From positions 55,854 to 119,853 of the forward strand of contig JAMLHH010000006.1 in assembly GCA_023957215.1 (NCBI GenBank): DNA of 64,000 bases, read 5' to 3'. The stretch's first letter is position 1, and every line of letters starts with the position of its first letter. The notes under the pieces were generated by a model. It had not been told where the DNA came from, did not search any database, and saw only the letters and a list, made by a program, of their open reading frames with translations. Below are positions 35,052-46,477 of the stretch, piece after piece. Source of the DNA: Chitinophagales bacterium (GTDB lineage: Bacteria; Bacteroidota; Bacteroidia; Chitinophagales; JADIYW01). A program made the translations under genes and the position numbers.

Positions 35052-35723
35052 CTATGCACCTTGATTGATTTGCAAGGCATATTCACTATTAAAATAGAGT
35101 GCTACCTTATATGCAAAGATAGAGAAAAATGGAGCTGCTACGATATCTATTGTATAATGAACGTGTTGCATAAGAATTAGACTGGCCACTAATGCACCTA
35201 TCAACAAGAAAGAAAGTTTTAAATATTTACTGACACTACACAAATAGAATAAGAAGATAGCCGAAATATGCCCCGAAAAAAATAAATCCTTGACAATATA
35301 GCCTGATTCGGAAGTCGATTTCATGAAAAAATTAGAAACCGGATCTTTGAGGATAATCAATCCGGCTGGTGGCTCCAAAGGCAGTAAGTAGATGGTCATC
35401 ATTCTCAAAATGAGCAACATGGTATAAGCCTGCATATACAGTACAAACCTTTGAGGATTGTGTATTGTGGTGATAATAAACAATATAAGTGCAATGTAAG
35501 TGAGTGTAAACGTAATTTCAGAAAAATCTTTAGGTGGTAAAAACGCCAAAACAAAATCGTTGAGTTGCGTACCCGTTCTTGTCTCCATTATTTCAGTGGC
35601 AATTCTAAAAACTTTAAAAAAAATTCCATAAAACGTGAAAGTCAGTAAAGCTTTTACCAAAAAGTTCTTATCACCGAAAGCTATCTTCCAGTTTTTAATC
35701 AGGGAGCTAAAGTAATACAACAC
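35052..35723 (-). CDS. PAP2-like membrane phosphatase/transferase
   Basis: A 223-residue inner-membrane protein with about six helices. The motif pair FFSGHISAIF and HVHYTIDIVAAPFFS matches the PAP2_C group (sphingomyelin-synthase-like), with the two histidines and an aspartate of the catalytic triad. Typical substrates are lipid phosphates or phospholipid head groups; some Bacteroidota make sphingolipids, but nothing here shows that this enzyme acts on them. It appears to be a single gene. Confidence 0.75.
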   Translation of the reverse strand: MLYYFSSLIKNWKIAFGDKNFLVKALLTFTFYGIFFKVFRIATEIMETRTGTQLNDFVLAFLPPKDFSEITFTLTYIALILFIITTIHNPQRFVLYMQAYTMLLILRMMTIYLLPLEPPAGLIILKDPVSNFFMKSTSESGYIVKDLFFSGHISAIFLFYLCSVSKYLKLSFLLIGALVASLILMQHVHYTIDIVAAPFFSIFAYKVALYFNSEYALQINQGA

Positions 35724-35829
35724 GATTTTACAATTTATGTCACAAAAATAGAATATAGCTTCTGAATTTCAACTGCTTACCAATAATTTAATAGTGTGTA
35801 AAAACTGTGAAAATACTCAACAAAATATC

Positions 35830-37497
35830 TTAATCTTTCAACATCCGGATGGTTTGTATGAAATCGTCAGCATTCAATGAATTGATACAGTTTGCTTTTG
35901 TCAAACCGCCCCTTCTTGCTGTTATCACACCATATTTGATATCTTCTATACCTTTTAAGGTGTGTGCATCCGGATTAATAGATATCCATACACCTTGCTC
36001 TGTACAATAAGGCAGCCATTCCCAATCTATATCCAAACGCCTTGGATTTGCATTGATTTCTATAACAACACCGTTTGCTTTACACGCATCAATAATCTTT
36101 TTGTGGTTGATAGGATAACCTTTTCTGGACAATAAAAGTCGTCCTGTCAAATGACCTAATATGTTTGTGTAAGGATTTTCAATAGCTTTTATTAATCTTG
36201 ACATCGCTTTTTCTGCATCCATATTGAGATGGGAATGGACAGATGCAATGACCAAATCGAAAGATTTTAAGATATCTTCTTCATAGTCCAAACTACCATC
36301 GTATAAAATGTCACTTTCTATACTTTTAAATATTCTAAAATCAGTCAATTCTTTTTGTAGAGCATCTATTTCTTCGTGTTGTTGTATAATTCTTGCCTCT
36401 GTCAAACCATTGGCATAAAATGCACTTTTGGAATGATCGCTCAGCACCAAATACTTATATCCCAAACTTTGAGCTTGAATTGCCATTTCACGTATCGTGT
36501 TTCTTCCATCAGAATAAATACTGTGTGAGTGTACAACACCCTTAATATCAATATATTGAACAAGTTGATTAAAATCAAAGTTTTCATCAAAAAAATTAGT
36601 TTGTTCATGACGACATTCGGCAGGATAGAATTGTAGATGTGCATTTTGATAAATTTGCTCTTCCGCCCAAGATGTGTCTATGGCGGATGAATGTCTGTTT
36701 ATGACAAATTCAATATGTTCTCGACTACCCGAAGTGATAAAGAGTTGATATTCTAATTCGTCTTTTGTGACCGTCTTGATTTCAATAGCAATGAAATGGT
36801 CATTTTTGATATAGATTTTACCACTTAAAAGTTGACAGTTTTCGTAGGTAACAGATAATTTTTCAAAAACTGTCTCTATTTTTTCATCCACTATCAAAAT
36901 TTCCAAGCGTTCCAAAAAGATCTCTTTTCGTCTGTATGCACCTGTCGGAATAATTTGTGCCTTTTTGCCCAAAGATTTTTGAAGTGATGGGAAAATAGTC
37001 TGCTCATACAATTTTTCTACCTGCGCAAATAATAACTTATCACTATTTTCCAAATAAAACTCTACTGCTTTTCTAATCTGTTCTTGTGTTTTTTCACCAA
37101 AACCCTTTAACAATGTCAGACGATTTTCCAAACAAGCATAATGCAATTCACCGACAGTCTCAATATTCAACTCTTTCCACAAGCGTGCAATTTTTCCGGG
37201 ACCTAAACCTTTTATTTTTAAAATATCTAAAATGCCGGACGGAGTGAGTTCTAAGTATTTTTCTAAAAGGGGCAATTTCCCCGTTGTACTCAAAACATGA
37301 ATCTTTTCTGAAATGGCTTTGCCAATGCCCTGTATTTCCTGCATTTCGGTTAAAGTCAATTTTGAAATTTCAATATCCAAACTTTTTATCGTCCGTCCGG
37401 CATTGCTATAACTCCTAATTTTGAATACATTTTCGCCGTGTATTTCCATCAGTTGGGCTAATAACTTAAAATGTTCTGAAATAGTTATATTATCCAC
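35830..37497 (-). CDS. PolX-like protein with degenerate polymerase site and intact PHP domain
   Basis: A 555-residue protein with an N-terminal helix-hairpin-helix 8-kDa-type region (about 1-140, with IQGIGKAISEKI and IKGLGPGKIARLW), a polymerase-X fold region (about 150-300) and a C-terminal PHP domain (about 325-555). The polymerase catalytic motif, usually GS-RR-x6-DxD, reads GAYRRKEIFLERLEILI, and the third Asp position is Glu in IAIEIK, so polymerase activity is doubtful. The PHP metal ligands look complete (VHSHSIYSDGR, LSDHSKS, SIESDILYDG, ASVHSHLN, LGHLTGR, NPDAH). It may act as a 3'-5' exonuclease or AP-site nuclease in repair. Confidence 0.85.
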   Translation of the reverse strand: MDNITISEHFKLLAQLMEIHGENVFKIRSYSNAGRTIKSLDIEISKLTLTEMQEIQGIGKAISEKIHVLSTTGKLPLLEKYLELTPSGILDILKIKGLGPGKIARLWKELNIETVGELHYACLENRLTLLKGFGEKTQEQIRKAVEFYLENSDKLLFAQVEKLYEQTIFPSLQKSLGKKAQIIPTGAYRRKEIFLERLEILIVDEKIETVFEKLSVTYENCQLLSGKIYIKNDHFIAIEIKTVTKDELEYQLFITSGSREHIEFVINRHSSAIDTSWAEEQIYQNAHLQFYPAECRHEQTNFFDENFDFNQLVQYIDIKGVVHSHSIYSDGRNTIREMAIQAQSLGYKYLVLSDHSKSAFYANGLTEARIIQQHEEIDALQKELTDFRIFKSIESDILYDGSLDYEEDILKSFDLVIASVHSHLNMDAEKAMSRLIKAIENPYTNILGHLTGRLLLSRKGYPINHKKIIDACKANGVVIEINANPRRLDIDWEWLPYCTEQGVWISINPDAHTLKGIEDIKYGVITARRGGLTKANCINSLNADDFIQTIRMLKD

Positions 37498-37506
37498 AGC
37501 TACAAT

Positions 37507-38499
37507 TTATGTAAATCTTTCGGGATAAAATGGTTTTGACTGAGCTTTATTAGATTTTTGAAAAAAATTTCTGAAATCTTCTGCGATTCTATCAGGATAT
37601 TCCAACATCGGTATATGACCGCATCTATTATAAATTCTCACCTCACTATTTTTAATATCACGATGAAAAAGCTCGGCATGGCTGACCGGTATCAAGTTAT
37701 CTTCTTTTCCCCAAATGATTAGTGTGGGAATATTAATTGTTTTAATAAAGTCACTATCAAGGAAATAGGGTGTAGTGGACAGACAAGTCAAAGTATGTAG
37801 ATTGCCTTCCGTATTCAGAATTTCATAATGAATTTCTTGATTTTTTTCACTCACTTTTGAAGTATCGATAATGTGGTTAGTTAAAGATAGATTGGTAATA
37901 AATTTGGGCAGTCCTTTTTGTAGAAACCTTTGAAACCAAGGTCTTTTTAAAGGACCGGAAGCTTTTTTCAATATTCTTTTTAAATCATAGCCCGCACTAC
38001 TAATCAAAACCAGACCTTTTATCTTTTCGGGTATTTCCGTGGCTATCAACCAAGCAATCATACCTCCAAAGGAATTTCCCATCAGATAAGTATTTTCTAT
38101 TTTTAATTCTTCAAAAAAGAACTTGAAAAATCTTGAATAGTCTTCGATAAAATGAGTTTGTTTGTTGCAACTTTTAAATTCGGAAAGGCCCATGCCCGGA
38201 ATATCTACTCTGATGACTCTATAATCTTTTACCATATTTTTGGCAACATCATCATATTTGTGAAATGAACCGCCTAATCCATGTACCATGATGATACATT
38301 CTCCTTGCCCTTCATCGGTATAGTGGATATCGTTGCCTTCCCAATTTAAAAACTTAGAACTCGGAATGATAAGCCTATTTTTACTTTCTTCTTTAGAAAA
38401 CAAAAGATTTGGGCGAAAACGGAAAGCAATTGCTATGAGTATAATGGACAAGATAATATGTACAAGGAAATACGGCAACATGAATGTAAAATTAAGCAC
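37507..38499 (-). CDS. Alpha/beta hydrolase, membrane anchored
   Basis: A 330-residue alpha/beta-fold hydrolase. An N-terminal hydrophobic helix (about 8-28) probably anchors it. The oxyanion motif MVHGLGGSFHKYD, nucleophile elbow GNSFGG (Ser), acid in IIWGKEDNLIPV and catalytic His in NRCGHIPMLEYP are all present. The substrate cannot be told. It ends 10 bases before the PolX-like gene start on the same strand, so the two may share a transcript. Confidence 0.88.
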   Translation of the reverse strand: MLNFTFMLPYFLVHIILSIILIAIAFRFRPNLLFSKEESKNRLIIPSSKFLNWEGNDIHYTDEGQGECIIMVHGLGGSFHKYDDVAKNMVKDYRVIRVDIPGMGLSEFKSCNKQTHFIEDYSRFFKFFFEELKIENTYLMGNSFGGMIAWLIATEIPEKIKGLVLISSAGYDLKRILKKASGPLKRPWFQRFLQKGLPKFITNLSLTNHIIDTSKVSEKNQEIHYEILNTEGNLHTLTCLSTTPYFLDSDFIKTINIPTLIIWGKEDNLIPVSHAELFHRDIKNSEVRIYNRCGHIPMLEYPDRIAEDFRNFFQKSNKAQSKPFYPERFT

Positions 38500-38583
38500 A
38501 AATTAATAAATATACCAAATAATAGGTAGTTATTTTATAGTATAAAATATAAATTCATAATAAGTAGTTAATAAGTAGAAACG

Positions 38584-38591
38584 TATCTTTG
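38584..38591 (+). promoter_or_regulatory. Promoter -7 box of gldC
   Basis: TATCTTTG, 14 bases before the gldC start, in a gap between divergent genes. Confidence 0.5.
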
Positions 38592-38605
38592 CGTGAAATT
38601 TTGAA

Positions 38606-38962
38606 ATGATGAAAAGAGTCAGTGAAATTGTTATAAAAGTTTCTTTAGATAAAGACCAAATGCCCGAAAAAATAGAGTGGGCAACTTCCGATAATCCACA
38701 AGATGGCGTACAAGAAAGTAAGACAATGATGTTGGGACTTTGGGATCCAAAAGAAAAGAGTACTTTGTCTATGGATTTATGGACAAAAGATATGCCGATA
38801 GATGAAATGCACACCCACTTTTTTCAAAGGATATTAAGTTTGGCAGATAGTTATCAAAGAGCAACGGGCAATCCTTTTGTAGCGGCAGCTACCAAGAAAT
38901 ACTGCGAAGAATTGGGTGAGAGAACACAAGTTTGGGAAGAAAGAGGAAGAAAGCATAGATAA
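38606..38962 (+). CDS. gldC: Gliding motility protein GldC
   Basis: A 118-residue cytoplasmic protein matching GldC: KRVSEIVIKVSLDKDQMPEKIEW, WDPKEKSTLSMDLWTKDMPIDEMHTHFFQ and an end rich in charged residues. GldC is associated with gliding motility in Flavobacterium but is not strictly required for it, and its biochemical role is unknown. The stop overlaps the ABC-F start (TAATG), so the two are translationally coupled. A second Met follows the first and could be the start. Confidence 0.93.
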   Translation: MMKRVSEIVIKVSLDKDQMPEKIEWATSDNPQDGVQESKTMMLGLWDPKEKSTLSMDLWTKDMPIDEMHTHFFQRILSLADSYQRATGNPFVAAATKKYCEELGERTQVWEERGRKHR

Positions 38963-40845
38963 TGCTACAAGTTATTGATTTACAGATTGCATTTGGAGAC
39001 CGTGTGATAATGAACGGTGCAAGTTTTACACTTCTACCGGGAGACCGTGTAGGTTTGGTGGGTAAAAACGGTGCCGGAAAATCGACTCTACTCAAAGCCA
39101 TTCACGGGGATATTCAGACAGAAGGTGGTCAAATCAGCTACTCCAAAGACTATGAGATAGGTTATCTCAAACAAGAAATCAGAGGACATCATCATCCAAC
39201 GCTTTGGAAAGAAGCCCGTTCATCTTTTGATGAAGCCGTCTTATTGGAGAAAAAACTCAAACAGGTAGAGCATGAAATGGTCACACGTGAGGATTACGAT
39301 AGCGACGACTATATGAAACTGACACAGATGTTAGTGGATATGCATGCCCGTTTGGACTATTTGGAATATTATGATATAGACCGAAAAATCGAACATATTC
39401 TTAAAGGTTTGGGATTTGAGAGAAGTGATTTTGAAAAAGCACCCTCCGAATTTTCCGGTGGATGGGCAATGCGTATCGAATTAGCAAAAATCCTACTAAA
39501 AAAACCTGATTTATTACTTTTGGATGAGCCGACCAATCATTTAGATATAGATTCTATTTTGTGGTTGGAAAAATTTTTGAGTACTTATGAAGGTGCTTTG
39601 CTTTTAGTCAGTCACGACCGGACTTTTTTGGACAATGTGACCAACCGTACCTTTGAAGTAGAATTGGGAAGCCTGAACGAGTACAAAGCTTCTTACTCAA
39701 AATATGTCCTTTTAAAAGAAGAGCGACAAGAGCAACAAATCGCCGCATTTAGAAATCAACAAGACGAAATCAAACAAATACAAAGAAATATCGACCGGTT
39801 TAAAGCTAAGGCCACCAAAGCTTCTTTTGCCAAAAGCTTGGAAAAGAAATTAAACCGTATGGATATGATAGAAGTGGATGTACATGATGAGCGAGCTATC
39901 CGATTTGCTTTCCCTTCCTCACCTGCTTCCGGTAAATTAGTGGTGGAAGCCAAAGATGTTTCAAAATCTTACGGTGAAAAAGAAGTTTTTAATCATGTCA
40001 ATCTGAAAATATTTAGAGGAGAAAAGGTAGCATTTGTCGGTAAAAACGGAATGGGTAAGACCACTCTTTCAAGAATTATAACGGATGAAATCAAAGCGAG
40101 TTCAGGGGTGGTCGAATTAGGTTACAACGTGGTTTTGGGCTATTTTGCACAACACCATGCCGAAAATCTTCCCAAACAAAAGACCATTTTGAGTCACATG
40201 GAAGATGAAGCACCGCCCGATATGGTCAGATCTTGTCGCGGTATTTTGGGTGCTTTTTTGTTTTCGGGTGATGATGTGGAAAAGAAGATTTCCGTACTTT
40301 CGGGTGGAGAGAGAGCAAGAGTCTGCTTGGCACAACTTTTACTTCAACCGACTAATTTTTTAATTCTGGATGAGCCGACTAACCACTTAGATATGGTTTC
40401 TAAAGACCGGCTCAAAAAGGCAATAGCAGAATACAAAGGAACGGTGATAGTTGTTTCACACGATCGAGATTTCTTGGCAGGATTGACTGATAAAGTTTTT
40501 GAATTTGACAATAGACGTGTCAAAGAATATCTCGGTGATATTTCTGAGTTCTTTGAGAAAAAAAGAATGGAAACCTTTAGAGAATATGAAACCGAAGAAT
40601 CTACTTCTAAGACAAAAAATACCGGTAATTCTCAGTCTGCTTCCCAAAACACACAATCCAAACAGGATAATACGCATAGTAAAATTGAAGAAATAGAAGC
40701 CAAGATAGCAGAGCTTGAAGGTAAAATTGCCAAATTAAATCTTGCACTCGAAAAAAGTTATAACCTTGCGGATGACAACAAACGCAAAATGCTTCAGGAA
40801 GATTTGGATAAGCAAATGCAAAAGTGGGGAGATTTGCAATCTTAA
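38962..40845 (+). CDS. ABC-F family ATPase (Uup/YdiF-like)
   Basis: A soluble 627-residue protein with two ABC domains in tandem and no membrane segments. Walker A motifs are GKNGAGKST (about 35) and GKNGMGKTT (about 360); the signatures are FSGGWAMRIELA and LSGGERARVCLA; both Walker B motifs end LLDEPTNHLDI/M. The linker between them (about 240-300) and a C-terminal coiled coil (about 560-625) match Uup/YdiF-type proteins that act on ribosomes. Its coupling to gldC is a known kind of Bacteroidota neighbourhood but gives no function. Confidence 0.94.
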   Translation: MLQVIDLQIAFGDRVIMNGASFTLLPGDRVGLVGKNGAGKSTLLKAIHGDIQTEGGQISYSKDYEIGYLKQEIRGHHHPTLWKEARSSFDEAVLLEKKLKQVEHEMVTREDYDSDDYMKLTQMLVDMHARLDYLEYYDIDRKIEHILKGLGFERSDFEKAPSEFSGGWAMRIELAKILLKKPDLLLLDEPTNHLDIDSILWLEKFLSTYEGALLLVSHDRTFLDNVTNRTFEVELGSLNEYKASYSKYVLLKEERQEQQIAAFRNQQDEIKQIQRNIDRFKAKATKASFAKSLEKKLNRMDMIEVDVHDERAIRFAFPSSPASGKLVVEAKDVSKSYGEKEVFNHVNLKIFRGEKVAFVGKNGMGKTTLSRIITDEIKASSGVVELGYNVVLGYFAQHHAENLPKQKTILSHMEDEAPPDMVRSCRGILGAFLFSGDDVEKKISVLSGGERARVCLAQLLLQPTNFLILDEPTNHLDMVSKDRLKKAIAEYKGTVIVVSHDRDFLAGLTDKVFEFDNRRVKEYLGDISEFFEKKRMETFREYETEESTSKTKNTGNSQSASQNTQSKQDNTHSKIEEIEAKIAELEGKIAKLNLALEKSYNLADDNKRKMLQEDLDKQMQKWGDLQS

Positions 40846-40921
40846 TCATTGCAAACCATGAAACAAAAGCTCGATAAAATCGGTTTCTATTAAATACTTG
40901 ATTTTATAATATCGTACAAAA

Positions 40922-42934
<2,013 letters not shown>

Positions 42935-43033
42935 TATAGCTACAATAATATTGAGACTGCTAGTGTAAATCACGATTTGGCAATAGATTTTCATTCATTT
43001 TCAAAAAAAGAAATAAAATATCGAAACTAAGTT

Positions 43034-43041
43034 TATCTTTG
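43034..43041 (+). promoter_or_regulatory. Promoter -7 box of the cold shock gene
   Basis: TATCTTTG, giving an untranslated leader of roughly 55-60 bases, in line with the regulated leaders of cold shock genes. The gap 42935-43102 holds no gene. Confidence 0.55.
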
Positions 43042-43102
43042 CATTCACTTTAAATTGATGGTGAATAAGAAAGCTGTCAATCAATTTTTAATTTATAATA
43101 CA

Positions 43103-43294
43103 ATGAAAGAAGGAAAAGTAAAATTCTTTAATGAAACAAAAGGCTTCGGATTTATCATTCCTAATGATGGGAGCAAAGAAATTTTCGTACATACCAGTGG
43201 ATTGGTTGACAAAGTACGTGAAGGTGATGAAGTAACTTATGAAGAAGCACAGGGTAAGAAAGGACTCAATGCAGTCAATGTAAGACGCGCATAG
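43103..43294 (+). CDS. Cold shock protein, CspA family
   Basis: A 63-residue single cold-shock domain protein (from the Met at 43103; the frame upstream adds 16 residues that do not fit). RNP1 is KGFGFI and RNP2 is EIFVHTSG. It binds single-stranded RNA or DNA as a chaperone. It is followed by a strong terminator and stands alone. Confidence 0.95.
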   Translation: MKEGKVKFFNETKGFGFIIPNDGSKEIFVHTSGLVDKVREGDEVTYEEAQGKKGLNAVNVRRA

Positions 43295-43310
43295 TATTCA
43301 GATAATTACT

Positions 43311-43348
43311 AAAAAAAACCGATACTGATTAGTATCGGTTTTTTTTAT
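43311..43348 (+). terminator. Intrinsic terminator after the cold shock gene
   Basis: AACCGATACT/AGTATCGGTT stem with loop GATT, A run before and T8 after. Confidence 0.93.
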
Positions 43349-43423
43349 TGCTTCTCAATAGATGAAAAAGAAAATGACTGATATAAAATCAGTCATTCCC
43401 AATCAATAATTATGAAAAATGAT

Positions 43424-44020
43424 TTATTCAAGACCTGCTTGAATTTCTTTAGCTTTTGCCAAATGTGCTTCAAAATTAGGCACTGCTGACTCAAGCAAAG
43501 ATTTTAATTGTTCGTTAGAAGCATTAGGTATCAACAAATCTTTTACCGCTCCGATAGCAAATTCGTGATAAGTCACTTCATTGTCGATATAAGCTTTGTT
43601 AAAATTTGCTCCACTTAAATTTTTCCATGCACCAATTGTAGAATCTCTACGGGCAACCAATGATTGACTGATGGGATTGTCTTCAGGTGTCACACCGAGT
43701 TCGCCAGCTAATTTGACGGCTGCATCAATTACTGAATTGTGGTCACTGACCATCATGTTAGCAAAGCCTTTTGCATCTGCATTGTCAAGTTTTTCTAAAG
43801 CAGCTTTTGCAAAGTCAATGTCAATTTGGTTAGCCGTTACCGCAATAGATGCAATTTGTGGGTCGGTTACTTGAGGAGCCGGAGCTTCTTCTACTGCCGT
43901 CGTATCTGTTGTGTCTTCGGTAGTGGTATTGTCCTTAGAGTTGTTAGCACAACTGTAAAAAACAAATAATGCGCTAAATGCAAATGCGCTTGTCTTAAAA
44001 AAATAAAATGCTTTTTTCAT
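43424..44020 (-). CDS. DUF4142 lipoprotein
   Basis: A 198-residue lipoprotein: signal peptide with lipobox-like FVFYSC near residue 25, then a Thr/Asp/Glu-rich linker (about 28-50), then a four-helix DUF4142 domain (about 58-198) with DIDFAKAALEKLDNADAKGFANMMVSDH motifs. Such proteins are common outer-envelope proteins of unknown function, related in fold to ferritin-like bundles. Confidence 0.9.
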   Translation of the reverse strand: MKKAFYFFKTSAFAFSALFVFYSCANNSKDNTTTEDTTDTTAVEEAPAPQVTDPQIASIAVTANQIDIDFAKAALEKLDNADAKGFANMMVSDHNSVIDAAVKLAGELGVTPEDNPISQSLVARRDSTIGAWKNLSGANFNKAYIDNEVTYHEFAIGAVKDLLIPNASNEQLKSLLESAVPNFEAHLAKAKEIQAGLE

Positions 44021-44212
44021 TTTAAAAAAGGTTTATACCAATAGTAGGGCTGATTAGTCACTAATGGTTGGTTTAAAAATAAATTGTTTACTTCTCGTTT
44101 CATATATTTAAAGACTTTTATGAATAAATCTATTAAACAGTGATTTTTATCACAATAACAATATAGAGTATATGAAAGTTGCAACGGTTACAAATCAAAA
44201 TGTAAAATAATG

Positions 44213-45550
44213 TTAACTTTCCAAAATAGATTCTTCTATTTCTTTGTTTATCTTTTCTACAACTCTCTTTTTTGACGGATGAATAATCAGTCTCAAAACT
44301 CTATCGTAGTTCATATAATTGTACAACCAACCCGTCAAAACTATCATTTTGTTTCTAAAACCTACAAGCGACATCAAGTGGACGACCATCCATGCAGACC
44401 ATGCTACCAAACCACCCATTTTGATTTTATTGCCAGGAAAATCAACCACCGCTCTGTTTCTTCCCACTGTAGCCATAGAACCTTTATCAAAATAGTTGAA
44501 TGCTTTTGGTGTAATGCCTTGTTTTTCTCTCATCAGGTTTTTAGCCAAAAGCTGTCCTTGTTGTATCCCTACGGGCGCAACCATTGCATGACCTCTTGGC
44601 AAATTTTCACTCACCATACAAGAAATATCACCTATTGCATAAATATTTTCCAAACCTTCTACTTGATTATAGGCATTGACTTTGATTCTTCCATTGGGAT
44701 AAAGTGACTCTTTAGGCAATCCGTTGACTGGTATACCTTTTACTCCGGCCGTCCAAATGACAGTATCTGTATGAATGGTGTCATTATTGGCTAATGTCAA
44801 TGTATTGCCGTCATAAGATTTCACGGCAGATTTGAGATGCACATGAACACCAAAACTTTTCAGATAACTCAATGCGCGCTTTTGGGAACTTTCGGACATC
44901 GGACCTAATAATTTATCAGTTGCTTCAAAAAGGTGAACCTGCATATTATTGATATCTAATTCCTTGTAGTCATTAGGCAACATGTGTTTTTTCATTTCAC
45001 CAATAGCACCTGCTAACTCTACTCCTGTCGGTCCGCCACCCACGATAGAAACCGTCATCAATGATTTCTTCTTCTCCTCATCCTCTTCAAGAAGGGCATC
45101 TTCAAAATTCTCTAAGAGAAAACTCCTTAAATCCAATGATTCTGTAATAGATTTCAAAGTTTTCATTTTAGAGGTACTGTCTTCCGGTAAACCGAAAAAG
45201 TTAGTCGTACTACCAAGTGCAATGACCAATTTATCGTAAGAGATATCGCCGATATTCGTTTCTACAATTTTATTGTCAACATCTACAAACAGGGCTTCTG
45301 CCATTCTAAAAAAAATATTGGCATGTTTTTTCAAGAGTTTTCTCAATGGATAAGCTATCGAAGTAGGTTCAAGACCACCGGTAGCCACCTGATACAAAAG
45401 AGGTTGGAAAGTGTGATAATTGTGTTTATCTATCAAGACTACCTGATAGGCAGAATCTTTCAAATGAAGCGCCGCATTCATACCGGCAAAACCACCTCCG
45501 AGAATAACAACTCTTTGTTTGTCTGTATTGGGAATCTTTAAATTTTTCAT
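44213..45550 (-). CDS. ndh: Type II NADH dehydrogenase
   Basis: Single-subunit flavoprotein passing electrons from NADH to menaquinone at the inner membrane. I start it at the Met at 45550 (MKNLKIPN); the longer frame to 45586 adds 12 residues. FAD motif GGGFAGMNAALHL is near residue 20, the NAD motif SIVGGGPTGVELAGAIGE is near residue 165, and the second FAD motif IYAIGDISC near residue 305. A C-terminal amphipathic/hydrophobic part (GGLVAWSAWMVVHLMSLVGFRNK) provides membrane attachment. Ion pumping is not expected. Confidence 0.93.
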   Translation of the reverse strand: MKNLKIPNTDKQRVVILGGGFAGMNAALHLKDSAYQVVLIDKHNYHTFQPLLYQVATGGLEPTSIAYPLRKLLKKHANIFFRMAEALFVDVDNKIVETNIGDISYDKLVIALGSTTNFFGLPEDSTSKMKTLKSITESLDLRSFLLENFEDALLEEDEEKKKSLMTVSIVGGGPTGVELAGAIGEMKKHMLPNDYKELDINNMQVHLFEATDKLLGPMSESSQKRALSYLKSFGVHVHLKSAVKSYDGNTLTLANNDTIHTDTVIWTAGVKGIPVNGLPKESLYPNGRIKVNAYNQVEGLENIYAIGDISCMVSENLPRGHAMVAPVGIQQGQLLAKNLMREKQGITPKAFNYFDKGSMATVGRNRAVVDFPGNKIKMGGLVAWSAWMVVHLMSLVGFRNKMIVLTGWLYNYMNYDRVLRLIIHPSKKRVVEKINKEIEESILES

Positions 45551-45666
45551 GTCAAAAACTTTAATTGTTACTTTTCTTTCAGTCAAAACGACAAACTCAA
45601 GACTTTGTTAGAGAAATTGATTAGTTTACGTCTTTATTTACACAAGTATTACTTACACATATAGTT

Positions 45667-46428
45667 ATGGAAACATTACAGGTAGAAAACAGAAATGGTT
45701 ACAACATCATTCGCTTAGACAGGGGAAAGGCAAATGCCATGAACCTCCAAATGATAGAGGAATTGATTGCAGAAATTGAAAGAGAAAAAAGTGACTCTTC
45801 CGTAAAAGGTACTATCATTACCGGTAAAGAAAACTTTTTTTCGGCAGGTTTGGATTTGCCTGAAATTATGACTTACGATCAAGAAAAGACAAAATATTTC
45901 TGGAAAAGGTTTTTGGATATGATGGGTGTTTTAGTTGATTTTCCCAAACCTTTGATTTCATCTATCACGGGACACTCTCCGGCAGGTGGCTGTATCATCG
46001 CTATTTGTTGCGATTATAGAATCATGGCAGGAGGAAATTATAAGATTGGTCTGAATGAAATTCCTGTCGGTATCATCGTGCCGAAACAAGTATATGAATT
46101 GTATTCTTTTTGGTTGGGTAAACATCGGGCGTATCAATTTTTGATGGAAGGAAGATTAATGTCACCCCAACAAGCATCTGATACGGGATTAGTAGATATC
46201 ATTATGCCGGCCGAACAAGTTTTAGATGCGGCAGAAAGGAAAATGAGACAATATCTCAGCTTTGACCAAGCGACTTGGAGCAAATCAAAATTATCATTGA
46301 GGAGAGAAATAATTGAACACACTGTTCATTATGACCAGACACTTCCCGATAAGATGATAGAACATTGGTATTTGCCTAAGACCCAACAAATCCTATACGG
46401 CTTTTTGGAAATGTTGAAAAAGAAATAA
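45667..46428 (+). CDS. Enoyl-CoA hydratase/isomerase family protein
   Basis: A 253-residue crotonase-fold protein. The first oxyanion-hole segment is NFFSAGLDLPEIM and the second is GHSPAGGCIIAICCDYRIMA. The Glu pair of true hydratases is only partly matched (LNEIPVGIIVP), so a delta3,delta2-enoyl-CoA isomerase-like activity is as likely as a hydratase. It stands alone between NDH-2 and the T9SS genes; the role in fatty-acid metabolism is inferred from the family. Confidence 0.82.
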   Translation: METLQVENRNGYNIIRLDRGKANAMNLQMIEELIAEIEREKSDSSVKGTIITGKENFFSAGLDLPEIMTYDQEKTKYFWKRFLDMMGVLVDFPKPLISSITGHSPAGGCIIAICCDYRIMAGGNYKIGLNEIPVGIIVPKQVYELYSFWLGKHRAYQFLMEGRLMSPQQASDTGLVDIIMPAEQVLDAAERKMRQYLSFDQATWSKSKLSLRREIIEHTVHYDQTLPDKMIEHWYLPKTQQILYGFLEMLKKK

Positions 46429-46477
46429 GTTTTTAAATATTATCTTTACGCACTAATTAAATACCGGTAATAATTAG

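Noticed and set aside
44279..44707. 142-codon plus-strand frame
   Set aside because: Antisense shadow of the NDH-2 gene, whose motifs are conserved in this stretch.
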